DNA of 64,000 nucleotides from Acheta domesticus (Eukaryota; Arthropoda; Insecta; Orthoptera; Gryllidae): NCBI GenBank assembly GCA_031308135.1, contig JAHLJT010000631.1:211094731-211158730 (forward strand). Direction: 5' to 3'. Below are positions 45,284 through 57,751 of the stretch, piece by piece (position 1 is the stretch's first letter; each line of letters begins with the position of its first letter). The notes below the pieces were generated by a model. It ran no database searches. It was given only the letters and a program-made list of their open reading frames with translations, and was not told the origin of the DNA. The position numbers and the translations under genes were made by a program.

Positions 45284-45626
45284 GTCAGAAATGCCATTAG
45301 ATTTAATGTATATTAATGTATTTTACATGAAACTTAATGTAACATTGTACATTAAGATGACGTTAATATATTTGTATATTAAATTTAATGCAAAAGTTAA
45401 AATAAGTGTAGATTTAATGTAGTGGTTCTCCCGTTTCCTCTGCCTCTCATCATTCACATCATGTATTCATAATCAGTCCATGAAGTTGATTCATTGATTA
45501 CTTCCAGATATTAGCATAAAGCTTGGACTCTTGTATCCTAATGGACACGTCTACATTAAATGTAATGTGCGTTCATGATAAATACTTCAATGCAATTTAC
45601 ATTAAAGTAATGCGGAAATTTCTGAC
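45284..45626. mobile_element. MITE-like element with terminal inverted repeats, copy 2
   Basis: The left end GTCAGAAATGCCATTAGATT and the right end (complement GTCAGAAATTTCCGCATTAC) form imperfect terminal inverted repeats that continue into TTAATGTAAATT-type words. About 343 bp, non-coding. The right two thirds match 23570-23787. I see no clear target-site duplication. Confidence 0.65.
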
Positions 45627-45923
45627 GTGTACATCTGCTTTAGTTGCAGAAAGAAACGTTACATAGTATCTTTATCTCAAAACCGAGGGAAACTACTAAC
45701 TTGCAGGATTACTAATCTGGCTTGGCGGCCCGACATTGTGGCTCCTTTGTGTATTCTTTTTACTTCAGAAAGACGTAAAAGAAGTTAATGAAATGCTAGA
45801 GAGTAGCGAAACATCAAGGAAACTCTACCACTCTCGTATTCTGCTCTTTGGCAGATATTAGAAGAACCCAAGGAATAGCTTTCAGAACAAGGAACCGTAT
45901 CGAATTAGTGGCTTATGTTTCGC

Positions 45924-46512
45924 GTCCGCTTAACCGGACCTGCGCGCGATCTCCCAGGGCGGGCGGGACGGGGGTGGCGTGGCGTGGCGTGGCGGGGAGG
46001 AGCAGAGTGGGGCGGTACTGATAAGAATGGAATGGCTAATAACAACGGTAAATATGCGAGACCTTAACTTCTCCAAAAACGTGAAGATGAAGAGGATCTC
46101 CATAGGTGGTTGTTTGGCGACGTCCGGTGAGAAACCATCAACGCCTCACGTGGCGCTTCACAGTGATTGAAGTGGAGAGTGGAAGGAAAACGTTTGCGAT
46201 TGGAAAAAGCGATTGCGCGCGCTTTCGCGTCGGCTTAACCGGACCTGCGCGCGATCTGCCAGGGCGGGGAGGGGAGGGGAGGGGAGAGGAGGGGATGGGT
46301 GGGGCGGGGCCGTGAGGGGCGGGGCTGGCTGGCCCTGACCTTGCAGCGGGCGCGGGCGGCCCGTGCGTCGCGATGCGGCCGTCGCCGGAGACAGCCTGGC
46401 GCGGGCCGCGCGGCGGGGACCGCCCGCCCCGAATTCCACTCGCGTCGCGCGTGCGCCCTGGCGGCCGCGCCCAAACTGCGTGTGCCAAACGCTGTGCGCA
46501 GGGGGGTGCATG
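45924..46512. promoter_or_regulatory. GC-rich block bounded by a 40-bp direct repeat
   Basis: GCTTAACCGGACCTGCGCGC at about 45930 recurs at about 46231, 301 bp away, each followed by GATCT(C/G)CCAGGGCGG and a G-rich run (GGCGTGGCGTGGCGTGGCGG; GGGGAGGGGAGGGGAG). 46330-46510 is CpG-dense. It may be a promoter island; no gene recognised. Confidence 0.45.
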
Positions 46513-46519
46513 TGCCCTC

Positions 46520-48350
46520 GGAGGAGAAATTTTTTTTATAGTGAAATGTTGTTTAGTAATCTGTTTATTTTTTTACTGATGTACGGTATTGTTTGGTATT
46601 GCCTTCGATACGGAGTTCGCTGTACACTGCGTAACTTACCTGGATCGAGAGCATCGTATTTACGAAATAAATAATGAAAACAGTTGAATGTTGCTCGGGC
46701 CAAAGGCTCTCGGGCTTTTTGTCGCCACTCGATCATTAGAACACTTATAACGCCATTCGTGCGTAAATAACTATTATGACTCGTTGATCTCTGGCAAAAG
46801 CTGCTTATTTAATAACAGAAAATCCTTGTTTGCACGTATTTGCAAAACAAGTATTTCTCCGTCCCAAGAAAAGATTTCCGTCCCGTCAAGGAAACATAGT
46901 GATAGGAATATACACAATAAGCTGATAACACGAATTTTTATAACACGTACACTGATTATTTCGATACCTTGGAATTCACGTTATCGAGGGCACCTGTATG
47001 TGAAAGAAGGTTTTGGTATTAATTCATTTTTTATAATAATTTATTGTAAAGAGTTCTACGCTAACAGGCAATGCCGTTAAAATTTCTTAAAGGAATCGAA
47101 AATAGCGACTTCAACATACCGGACGAAAGAGTTTCTGCTGCCCCAAAACAGCTGTGTAAATGACTTGGGAATCTTTAGAACGTTTAAATAATCTGGGCTT
47201 GACTATACGTTTCCGTTTGATTTGGCGAGAATAGTCGGCTAGCCGTGCTATTTCACCAACGAACTAAATATGTATATTTGCGCTACTTATATTATCGACT
47301 GATAAAATAATGTTTAGCGCAAGTATATCTTTATTACACAGAAAAAAATCCTTTCAAGAGAATATTATTCGCGATTTGAGAGGTGTAGTCTGAAATGAAT
47401 TTTAATTTATCCTCTTAGCAATCTAATGTTTTATGTAACATATTTTTTATTGTTGTATGATATGAATAATTGAAAAGAAAGAAATATTGAAAGTGTGGCC
47501 TTACAGTTCCGTACAAAACCAAACTCTCTTGATATGTACCCTGAGAGAGGCAGTCCCCCATTGTGATGGCGCGGAATTTATTGCCCTTTGTTGCGGCGTC
47601 TACGAACACATCTCGCACTCGAAAGCGGATCCCGGAAACAAGGCGAGGGAACATTGAGCGCGGTCCAGCTGGGGCCTTTACGGGCTTAACCGCTTTGAAA
47701 CACTACCTCGCAAACTGCCGTCCACTGAGAGGACAAACGACTCTTTTAGATGGTTTTAGTTTTGGCAGATCTGGGAGGGCACGTGAAAGATTTACTTGTT
47801 TGTATTATAAGAGATATTAATCGCAAGAAGAGAGGTTGGTGTATGGAGATGGGGATGGCTAACAGAGTTCAACCTTTTTATCTTTACGGTATATCATTTT
47901 CTAGTATTTATTAGTAGTACAATATTTTAAATTATATTTTCTAATACAGCGCGCCAGGAAAGTCTCTATGCAGGGGCACCTTGCTGGTGAGTGTGTTTGC
48001 AACAGAAATTATGTTGGCAACAAGAGCTACAACTCGAAAAAATAAACTGCGAATTCACCACAGTCATAATAGATGCTGGAAGCGATGTCCCATTCACTTG
48101 TTTTCCAGATCTGGTTGCTACCAACATAAATGCAGTTTTTAATAGAAAGCCCTGAGTCGGCTCGGTGTGAAGAGATTTTCCTGATGCACTGTTTTATGAG
48201 TTTTATACTTGTAGAAAACACGTATTTTAAAATAGCACGAAAGTTCAATAGTTTCTGTAACTTTAGTAAGTACACAATGTGTATGTTATCTAATGGAACT
48301 CAACTGCAGAAAGTTGAGAAGCATTACAGCGCGGTCTTGAGGTTCCGAGA
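46520..48350. other. AT-rich sequence, no recognised gene
   Basis: 47560-47700 is GC-balanced with an open plus-strand frame, but without recognisable protein features. Confidence 0.35.
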
Positions 48351-48359
48351 GTCGTGATT

Positions 48360-48725
48360 CCGAATTGCCAAACGCCGCCGCCCCGCACACGGAAGCATTT
48401 CCCTAAGTACCCGTGCATTTGCGTGCTTTCACGCTCCCGAGCCCAGCGAGGGGCGTTTTCGCGCACGCAGCGACCCCTGCGCCGCGCCGCGCCGCGTGTG
48501 GCAGCGTGACGCGTGCGCCGCCGTCAGCGGCTGCGCTCCGAGGCGCCGCCGCTCCGCGCCTGGCGGTTCCGCCTTGCGTTGCCGCCCCATTGCAGCTCAG
48601 TGGCTGTACCGGCTGGGTTTATTGCAGTCACAGGAGCCCACCCCGGGGACTTGTCCCCCAGGTAGAACGAGAGCCAGTGGCGTTGTAGACTGTACCGGCT
48701 GTGTTTAGCTCGGTGTCTGCGTCGC
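48360..48725. promoter_or_regulatory. CpG-dense patch
   Basis: CpG-rich with GCGCCGCGCCGCGCCGCG at 48480-48498. It abuts a SINE2 head fragment on its right. Confidence 0.35.
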
Positions 48726-48790
48726 CGCACACTCACAGCTGCTCTGATCGGAAGGTCCTAGGGCGGAGTCCCGACGGTGGCGGATTTTCA
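48726..48790 (+). mobile_element. SINE2 head fragment
   Basis: AGCTGCTCTGATCGGAAGGT, then CCTAGGGCGGAGTCCCGACG matches the tRNA-like head at 34.4 kb. It is cut off by HP1 at 48791. Confidence 0.65.
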
Positions 48791-49340
48791 GCGATCATGC
48801 GACATGTAGCGGCATGACCGAGAAAGACGCGAAATGCAGTGTGATATTCCATCGTGGCCATAGGAGCTTGAAGGGCAGAGTTAGAAAAATCGCACTACAG
48901 TTATGCAGCGAAGGGCCTCTGCACAAGAGCATTGCGTTGACGTGTGTTAAGTAACGCGCGTCATAGATTAACACCGTGACTTATGGAGAACGGCCAAAGC
49001 GTCAGTGCGTCGCTTCGCGTAGACAGTGTTATTCTACGACGCGCGCTACTGAACACACGTCAACGCAACGCTCTTGTGCAGAGGCCCTTCGCTGCATAAC
49101 TGTAGTGCGATTTTTCTAACTCTGCCCTTCAAGCTCCTATGGCCACGGTGGAATATCACACTGCATTTCGCGTCTTTCTCGGTCATGCCGCTACATGTCG
49201 CATGATCGCATGTACTGCTTGTTACGGTCGCGATCATGCGATATCTAGCGGCATGAGTGAGAAAGACGTGAAATACCGTGATATTTTCCATCGTGAAGAC
49301 GGGTCTTGTGGGTCAAAGCTACAAAAATCACAGTACTTTT
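48791..49340. mobile_element. Nested HP1 palindromes, copy 3
   Basis: Arm 1 (48791-48967) and arm 2 (49031-49209) are inverted repeats of about 177 bp around a 63-bp loop. They share GCGATCATGCGACATGTAGC, GAAAGACGCGAAATGCAG, AATCGCACTACAG and TTGCGTTGACGTGTGTT. The outer half of arm 2 also pairs with 49220-49300, making a second hairpin that shares one arm. Three alternating HP1 arms are thus present. Confidence 0.85.
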
Positions 49341-49349
49341 GCTCCCTTT

Positions 49350-49840
49350 GCGACAAGCCCAGTTAACTTTTTTTATTTGTATTTATAGTTTTTTTAAGAA
49401 TTTGCATAGTTCAGTAAATATAATTATCCATATGACTTACAAGGTAATCTTAAATATAATACTTGGACGCTATTTCCAGAGGAGAGGGGATCCCATTTCG
49501 AGACCTCAGTCTGGATCTAAATCTATAATTCTTTTTCTGGATTATCTGATATGGATATTTATTTGTAATTCGTGTTTGGTAGTTGTGGTTTTTGGCAAGT
49601 TTGAAAGGTAATAGCGCTAGGATAGGTTATAATAAAATTTGGTGGCCAGATATAAGAGGTATCTAAGTTAAATTCGTTGTGGAATTGATGGTTGGTTGTA
49701 AACCAAGGGGCATTAGCAACTAATCTTAGAAATTTATTTTGTAGGACTTGGAAGTTTGTGGAGGTTAGTTTTAGCGGAATTGATCCCTATTGGGCTGGCA
49801 TACAACGTTGTGGGTCTTAGAATGTCCCAGTTTACTTGCA
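49350..49840. other. AT-rich sequence, no recognised gene
   Basis: Nothing supportable seen. Confidence 0.35.
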
Positions 49841-49844
49841 CTCG

Positions 49845-50240
49845 AGTGTAGGGGCCTGTCGCCCAGCGCCGCCGCCACCTCCCAAGTCCTCCGCAGACGC
49901 AACATTTAACAAAGAATGATACCTTCATGGACAAGCTGTATATAGGCCTATCTAGCGGCTGCATCTTGGGCCTCCCAGCGCCGGGTATTACGACGGTCTT
50001 TGTGTCCGCGCACCAGAAATACAGTAATCTGCTGCTCTCATCGTTGAGCCGGGCTCTGGGCGGGCGCCGGCCGCCCAGAGAGGGGGGAGGGAGGGGATGA
50101 GGCGTGGCGACCGCAGCGCGCGGGATGGACCACAATGCCTCTGGGCTGACCCCTGGCATTATCATAACAGAAATGCTGCACTGTGCCGCGCAGCGCAGGG
50201 CTGGGCAAAGCGCGGGCTGCACTTGTGTTAACGTGGTTGC
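49845..50240. promoter_or_regulatory. GC-rich patch
   Basis: Moderately CpG-rich with GCCGCCGCCACC and GGGCGGGCGCCGGCCGCC. The minus-strand ORF has no recognised domain. Confidence 0.3.
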
Positions 50241-50387
50241 ACGCGGCATCCTTTTGGCTTAGTCCAAAGCCATCCTTTTGGCTCAATGAGGTAGACAGGG
50301 GGCTTCGTTTAAGGCGTACTCTCTCTTTTCAAACTACCTACATTCGCGAATTTGATTATTATAATTATATTGTGATATATTGAATCC

Positions 50388-50430
50388 ATCATCATCATCA
50401 TCATCATCGTCGTCGTCGTCTTCATCATCA
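50388..50430. repeat. (ATC)n/(GTC)n microsatellite
   Basis: CATCATCATCATCATCATCA followed by TCGTCGTCGTCG and back to CATCATCAT, a mixed trinucleotide run. Confidence 0.9.
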
Positions 50431-50879
50431 TAGGTGTGCGCGCAGGGCAGTGGTAGCCTTGACCTCCTGAAAATTTTGAAAGGTGCCCTATAGCCATACA
50501 TAATACAATATGTTATATCCGTAAATATCTTAAATTTCTGGTAAAAATGAATACGAATATAACATACAGATACATTTTAAACTATACACTGAAGACAAAT
50601 ACACTGGAACATTTGTCTATTGATATATTTACCTCTTCTATGAGTAAATATTATTGCCTAGGTATTTCAAATTTATATCATTATAATTTTTCAAATTTCT
50701 GCTTTTTACATGGTTGTAAAAATCAACACTTGTTGTACAGTGGTAATTAACTCATTGATTCGCTAACCTATATTTAAAATTATATTATTAATTTAAATAT
50801 TTATTAATTATATTTAAATATATTTAAAACTATATTAAAAATTAATAAGAGGGCCCAGAATAGTTGTTGCCCCCCCCCT

Positions 50880-51110
50880 TGAGCAAGAGAGAAATGTGGC
50901 GAAAATGATGGATTCCCTTCATCATAACTAACAAACTCAGCCTGAATAAGCTTTTCTTCGTCACACAGCTACAGAAACTGGAACGAAGGAAAGCTACATC
51001 TATACTTTTGTCTCTACCGGAAATCGAACCCTGGACCATATTACGGGAAACTACATCGCTGCCCCTGAGCCATTCTAGAGGCTAGACAGCGCATTGTGAT
51101 ACGAAAATTC
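50880..51110 (-). mobile_element. tRNA-derived SINE (SINE3), minus strand
   Basis: On the minus strand a box A TGGCTCAGGGGC (51061-51072) is followed about 30 nt later by box B GGGTTCGATTTCC (51019-51031), a spacing normal for a tRNA. An unrelated body follows to the C run near 50873. The acceptor stem is not convincing, so it is a SINE or tRNA pseudogene rather than a tRNA gene. Confidence 0.5.
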
Positions 51111-51114
51111 GCCT

Positions 51115-52340
51115 CGGCCGCTCGGAGAGGAGTGAAAAGAAAGGACGCTATATTTATGTCCTGCAATTCGTAAACCGACGGCGATCGTGAAGAGCGATCT
51201 ATTTATAGCGATCATGTATGCGTTTGTTGCAGACATGCTTATGTAGCAAGAACAACGTACATCATTCAATTTCAACTTAATTTTTAATGAAATTTTCTAC
51301 CAAATAAAACTTCTGCGCTATTTGTTTTCTCGTTTTCACTATTTTAGCGTAATTAGAAGGAAAGTTTGTAATGCAATTTCTTTTTATAGCTGAAAGATAA
51401 TATTTTGTTACTGGATATTATTTTCAATCTCAATATGCTTGACGGAAGGCAAAGAAATAAAATGTTTTCAATAATTGTTTAATAAAAGTTGCTGAACTGT
51501 CATAAAATATATTTGAAAATATTCATTAGACCAGTTTAGAATATGGACCGCAAATTTTTAAACAAGATTTTATGATGCACGCCTTGCATATATTTCCTGT
51601 CAGATTAATAAGCATCACATTTCTGCAAATTGCTAATTATTCTGCACATTGTGCTTGAAGCGTTTATCATTTTTCATATAGTTTTGTAATTTGTGTTTCT
51701 GTATATGTTACTCATTGTAGCTAATATCAGCTCCCTGTATGTGAATTCCTACGCACATCGTATTTACAAAAAAAATCACAATCGTTTGGATTTTCCCGTG
51801 CTGTCGTGTCTGCCTTGAAAATCGGAAACGCTGATGAACTAACTCGAAACTTGAAAAACTATAAGCCAAAGAGGGGTCATACGAATGACATCGAAACAGG
51901 ATGCAAAACAAAACGGTACCTTCCATTTTATGGTATGAAGATGGCTGCTCAGGGGTTCTCAGAATATTGTTAAAACGTGCTGTTAATGCTAATTAGTAAA
52001 TTATTTAGCAGCAGATCTTCCGTTATGGAATATATATAATGCTATAGCATTACTTCTATGCATAGCACTACTATAGTATTACTTCTTTGCAAACTTTCAT
52101 TGCGCGGAATAAAAGTGCGAAATGAAAGTACTGTGCGTAAAAATTATGAAAAACTGATGCGATGAGACAATGACCTGCGATGAAATACGGTAATGTACTT
52201 TATAGGGCTTATTTTAATGCAGTTTTCGATGCTTTTACTGCATAATTGCATATGTCTTTTATAGAATATTGGAGGATATAAATCCCGTCCCTAGCTATGG
52301 ATGAACATACTTCAGGGAGAAACCATAAGTAAACTGTCCG
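51115..52340. other. AT-rich sequence, no recognised gene
   Basis: A short degenerate repeat of ATGCTATAGCATTACTTCT words lies at 52035-52095. Confidence 0.35.
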
Positions 52341-52349
52341 TCACTACGC

Positions 52350-52690
52350 CTCAGTGGCCGCTGGCAACGGGGAGCGCGGTGGCGCGGCCGCGAGCCCGCT
52401 CTGCGTTTCCGGATGCGGCCCACGGAGCGGGCGGGCGGGGGGGGCGGGCGTAGGGCGCCCGGGGCTTATCAGCGGCAGGAGCTGTGGCCGCGGACGCCCA
52501 GGTCGTAAACCGGCGCCCGCACGTCTGCACCGGGGGCGGGGCGGGGACGGTGGCGGGGGCGGAGGCAGGGGATGGAGGCGGGGGCGGGGCGGGGACGGAG
52601 GCGGGGGCGGAGGCAGCGGCGTTGCCACGCACCGTGTCCCACACCCGGAACACACCCGCCCGTTCGCAAGGACCCTCCTTGGCTTGACTT
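52350..52690. promoter_or_regulatory. CpG-dense patch with a 48-bp duplication
   Basis: 52531-52568 is repeated at 52579-52616 with one change. Both contain GGGGCGGGGCGGGGACGG. CpG-rich throughout, no supported gene. Confidence 0.5.
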
Positions 52691-52699
52691 TGCGTCACT

Positions 52700-54440
52700 G
52701 CTTTGCGAAGCTGTTTCTTATTTGTATGGTGTGTGATCGATCATAATGCACAGCGTAAAACAAGAGGAAGGTACCTTTTTGGACTCTCTTTACTATTGAA
52801 CTTTTTTATTTACGTATGACATATTTTGCTGGTAAGCTAATTAGTATACTACAAGCAGAATGAAATTGTAATTCTAATGATAATTAAGAAATACAGTTTA
52901 TTTGATACTTACCAATTTACACAGTTCCCAACTGGATCAAAAACCTTCTCCAAATATTTAATAAAAATTTCCCAAATTGTCAATTTAAAAAAGGCGAAAA
53001 TCAGGAATTGATCATAACAAGGAAATAAAATGTTTTATTACGTATTAAGACTTCGGATCCCTGTCAAAATTTCCAAGGTGGTCACGGCCTCCTGGCCTCT
53101 AAATGCTCACGCTGTGTGTGGGATTAAAGGAATTTACCTGCTTCAACATTAGGGTCTTCACATCATATCGTTGTGTATCATAACTTTCAAAAACTTATTG
53201 CATATTTCTTCTTTGCAATTTTCGTTTTATGTTACAATATTGCATAATTTTGGCAACAATAGTTGCTTGACGACGGAGTGCAAAATGGTCGTGCGTGTTG
53301 GGTCATCATCCGTTTATGTCAATGTACGATCGAGCGGAAAACTTCGTAGTTCGCGTTTCAGAACAACGCGTGTAGTGCTTCAGTGTTGCTAAAGGTCATA
53401 CGTATTCAATCAGCAATCACGTGACAACGATGTCTGAAATTGGTATCGGTCTTTCGGTTTGAAAGTGAATTAGCTTTACCATATTCGACTAGAATTGAAA
53501 CCAGTCGCCTCAAGAAAAACGCTCAACTCTCGAATCCAGCAGTGCATTGCTCTGTACGTCCGTCAGTTCTGCTCATTGCGTCAGTACAAATGAACTCGAA
53601 GCGGCCGCCTCAGTGTCGGGCCTTGCCACGTACGCTGGAACGAATGTTGGTGTGGCCGTGAACGCCACTGTTCCCCTGACTGGCATTTAATTCAGTGCCT
53701 GGTGCTTCGCGCGCCGTCCGTGTTCGCGTCCCTTCATGCACAAGAAGTCAGCGCCGCCTCGGCTCTTTCACAGTTTTTGTTTCCGCTGGAAATTCCTTTC
53801 TTCCTCGAAATGGTCTACATTACGCGTTTTCACTTTAAAGCAATTATTTTGGTGCGATTACCGTTTTTATAATGTCTCGTACACTGCTATATGCTAGATT
53901 GCTTCAGGTATATTTTCTTTACCCTTGAAAATTCCAGATGTAATTAGTGTATTATAAATATTTACGCACCAAGTGCGTTATAAGGGTTCTGCTGATCAAC
54001 CGGTGTCAAAAACCCCGAGGGTTTTTTATCGCACGAGATCCGTAGAACCAGTTCATGCCCCCTGATAATACAAGGTTTTATTTTTACCTGTTTCAATAAT
54101 TCATTTCTTAGCTATTTACATAGATGTTAAGTCGACTCGGTTTGTCTTTTAATATTCCCCTCCCATAATTCCCTCCTCACGGGGACATTACGTAGTATCA
54201 TTCAACTTTTTTCATACTTCCCTCGTAACCACGGTCCTCTCAATCTAGATATGTTATGCAGCGTGTATCAAGCTCCGTATTGAAACAATATAGCAATATA
54301 TTGAAGCAATGCATCAGTAAACGAGTAAAATATTTCTTCGAGGTTATCACCAGACTCTCATTTTGTATTCTGTCGCATATCGAAAGCCATAAGTTTCTCT
54401 GCACTCCCTTTCTTTTGAGTGTGCTTGGGAGGAAAGAAAC
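52700..54440. other. AT-rich sequence, no recognised gene
   Basis: 53580-53770 is somewhat CpG-rich. No gene recognised. Confidence 0.35.
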
Positions 54441-54444
54441 GTCG

Positions 54445-54660
54445 ACATTGGCGGCGGCCGCGGCGGCGGCGGCAACGCGGAGGGCGGGGCCCACGCCCGG
54501 GGCGATGCTAGCGTCGAAAGCGCACCCGTCGTCGCCCCGCCCCTCTCACCGCCCCGCTCACCGCCCTTCCCCGCCCCGCCCACTGCTCCTCGCGCCGACG
54601 AAAGCTGAATTAGGGCCAATATAATAGCGGGCGGGGAGGTCCGCGGACGCCTTTGAACGT
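54445..54660. promoter_or_regulatory. CpG-dense patch
   Basis: Contains GGCGGCGGCCGCGGCGGCGG at left and CCCCGCCC-type boxes at 54535-54590. Confidence 0.35.
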
Positions 54661-54664
54661 CTCC

Positions 54665-56740
54665 CATTGTCGGCAGAGAAACCCCAACTTTCACGCTCCT
54701 TTATAGATTCCGATCATTGCCATTGATGCTCGCATCTGTGTCTTTATGCGAGATGCGTTTCTGATGAGTAACCTAATGGCTGATTGATCGTTCCATTCGG
54801 ACGAACATATAGCAGATTAATTAAATGATCAGTTGCGTATTGTAACTAGCGGTGATGCGGATCTTCTGAGAATCTTCTGCTCAAATGATGTTGGAGAATT
54901 GACGCCTTGTATGGTCTTGTATTTGGAATTGATTGAGATTATGTTTCTTTCTCGAGTTTTTCTAGGAAGACCACAGTTTATGAATGGCAATAATATCTAT
55001 ATTAACAGTAATGTCTTTATCAGTACCGTAGCTCTTTATCGACTAAATAATTGTAGTAAAGCAAAATTAAACGACACACTGACTATGGCTGCCATCCTAG
55101 AGATGGGGCGCCACTCGCTACTGGGTATATACAATGTATGTCAATACATGTCAATACAATCATGTCATGGTTACGATAGCTTTCTTCTCTTGCCGGAAAC
55201 GTGTGTAGTAACGTGTATTTGGCTTATTCAGTATTTAATAATAACCGATATTAACTGATTACAAATTGTCATATTCAGAGTAGACTGCGCCCGCTAGAAT
55301 ATGATGCATGTACTAATGTTTCTCAGAGCTAAAAATAATGCTAATGTGAAAAACTGGCTGGATGTGAACACAGCAATCTGTTTTAATTCCAAGAATTCCA
55401 ATTATACCTATAAATTTGCCATTTAAATTTAAATTAAATTAAAAACTTCATTTGGATTGACAATAAATTAATAACAAGGGCAAACTTTAAAGGCAGTGCG
55501 AATTAATCTTGACAGTTAGTCATGTAAACACGGGCAACTACATGTAGCCTGCTCAAGAGTCTCCAGTGATGATCATTTCACTGGTGATTCAGAAAGAAAT
55601 ACTTAATATAGTTATTAAAAATACCTTTTTGGAATACATATCTCGCCACGTAAAATAAGGCATTAACTGTAACTTAACTGTAACTGTAACATATTTCCGT
55701 CCGTATCTAAGACAAATATTTCGTGGTATGTTACTTCCTAAAAAACTTTTTGTAAATTTTGTAATGAAAAGTTTAAGAAGGAATGAAATATTTGTCTTAG
55801 ATACTTGCCAAAAAATATATTTTATAAAAAAACCAAGCAACATGGGTTAATGAATGATTTCTGCATTTGTATTCATTTATGTTAATATTTATTTTATATA
55901 TTAATTATTTTTTATTGTAACAGAAAAATTGGCCAGAAACATCCTTTTTTCCAGAACCTAAAATACACAATAGAGAGTGATGATAAATCATTAAACTATT
56001 ATTAAAAACACTACACAGTTAATTTTAATTGCAATTTGAAGTTCAGTTCTCATATAAATAGTAGGATCTGAGAATTCTAAATTCTGATCAACACATGCAC
56101 CAACTCGTGTCATAACTTATAGTATCTATTACCATTTGTAAATGAAAATAAGAAAGTTTAAATGAAGGTCCTAAAACCAGATAGACCTATGTCAGATTTT
56201 GGTCACCATGTATTCGTTCTGATCCCTATGAATTTGTGTCCCTGTAAAAAGTGTTTGGCAGCTAGCTGAATAATACAATAGTTTCTGAATTCTATAGTTT
56301 ATATTTACGCTCACGTTCAAATGCAAGATCGGAAAACAATTTTGTGGGTTGAGAACACTCGCAGAGGCATAGTTTGAGTCTATCCGCAAAAAATGACACA
56401 TCGTAGGTCAATAAGATAAAGTAATATAATAGAGTGAACGCTTCCAAAATAACTGTTCTGATTATGAAAAGAGCTTCACACTGGAATACAGGTTCAAACG
56501 TCCAGGTTCTACGTTCCAACAACGAGCAAACATCATATTGCTTTGAGTCTATTGCCAGTAAATTCCATTTATTGCTAATAAAGCCATTAATTGCTAATAA
56601 ATACGTTTGTTGCTAATAAGCAAGGATGAGTTATTAGCACAACTAGTTTGCAGAGTCTATTTAACTTTACTAACATGTCAATATTCTTCATACTCTTCCC
56701 ATCTGTGCTACGGAGTGGGTCAATCAAAAGAGATCGTTAA
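54665..56740. other. AT-rich sequence, no recognised gene
   Basis: A 141-codon plus-strand ORF (54833-55258) has no recognised domain and no convincing start. Three TTGCTAATAA words lie at 56570-56620. Confidence 0.35.
55703..55804. repeat. 20-bp perfect inverted repeat, 62-nt spacer
   Basis: GTATCTAAGACAAATATTTC at 55703-55722 pairs exactly with 55785-55804. Confidence 0.85.
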
Positions 56741-57034
56741 TCTCTAAAACTGTCATAGACGGAACTAACTGATATCATTTCGTAGTTCTTCACTTTTGTT
56801 CTCCGACCTCGTAAGGAGCATAGGGAGTCAAATCGTGAACTGCACGAGGAAAAGAGATAAGATTGAATTTTTCTTTCATAAAACCTACGATCGTTTTGCC
56901 GTGGGTAAATTAGAATAAGCGGCGAAGTGTGAGGTTCCGGAACGTGCAAAGGGATAAAGGATAAGACAGAACGTTTCAGAGCGTAGGCTTCCGTGGTCGG
57001 GGTCAGAAAATACTCGGCTGTCCGGGAAACGCCG

Positions 57035-57263
57035 CGTCCTAGAGTGCGATTTTTCTAACTCTGTCCCTGAAGCCCCTTTGGACGCGATGGCATATCACAC
57101 AGCATTTGGCGTCTTTCTCGGTCTTGCCGGTAGAAGCAGCATGATCACAACCACGGTCGCGATCATGCAAAATCTACCGGAAAGATGCGAAATACCGTGA
57201 CACCTTCCATCGCGAAAGTGGCCTTGAGGGGCAAAGTTAGAAAAATCGCAGTATAGGTATAGG
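57035..57263. mobile_element. HP1 palindromic element, copy 4
   Basis: The left end GAGTGCGATTTTTCTAACTC and the right end (complement ACTGCGATTTTTCTAACTTT) are clear terminal inverted repeats. The inner arms carry GCGTCTTTCTCGG and CGATCATG. TA dinucleotides flank both ends, compatible with a TA target site. Confidence 0.8.
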
Positions 57264-57704
57264 TGTCAAGGTTTCGGCCGCCATTCTGCCCATTTCGACC
57301 TTCCTCAGGGCGAAATGCCTGGACGCGGCATTTCCCGGAGAGTCAAATATTTTCAGACTGACCGTTTCTTTTATAAATATTCAGTCCGTTTTGCCGAGGA
57401 GAAATTAAGATAAACGGTGCAGCGTGGTGTACCGAAAACTTGCACAGGGATAAGGACGAAGGTTTTTTTCATTAACCTTGAGTCTGTTTTGCTGAGCAGA
57501 ATTTAGGATAAACGGCGAAGTGTGAGGTAGCAGAAATTTGCAGAAGGAGAAGGGATAAGAGCGAATGTTTCTTTCATAAAACTTGAGTAGGTTTTTCTGT
57601 GGAGAAATAAGTATAAACGGCGAAGTGTGAGGCACCGGAAACGTGCACAAGAATAAGGGATAAGGCCGAATGTTTCTTTTATAAAACTGAAGTCCGCTTT
57701 GTCC

Positions 57705-57751
57705 TTTTTATAAACTTTAAGTCCGACAAAACGGACTTAAGTTTTATAAAA
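57705..57751. repeat. Hairpin inside the 105-bp repeat array
   Basis: TTTTATAAACTTTAAGTCCG, a 6-nt loop ACAAAA, then the complementary arm with one mismatch. Confidence 0.8.

Noticed and set aside
54833..55258. 141-codon plus-strand ORF
   Set aside because: No domain recognised and no typical start. Possible chance ORF in AT-rich DNA, kept only as a note.
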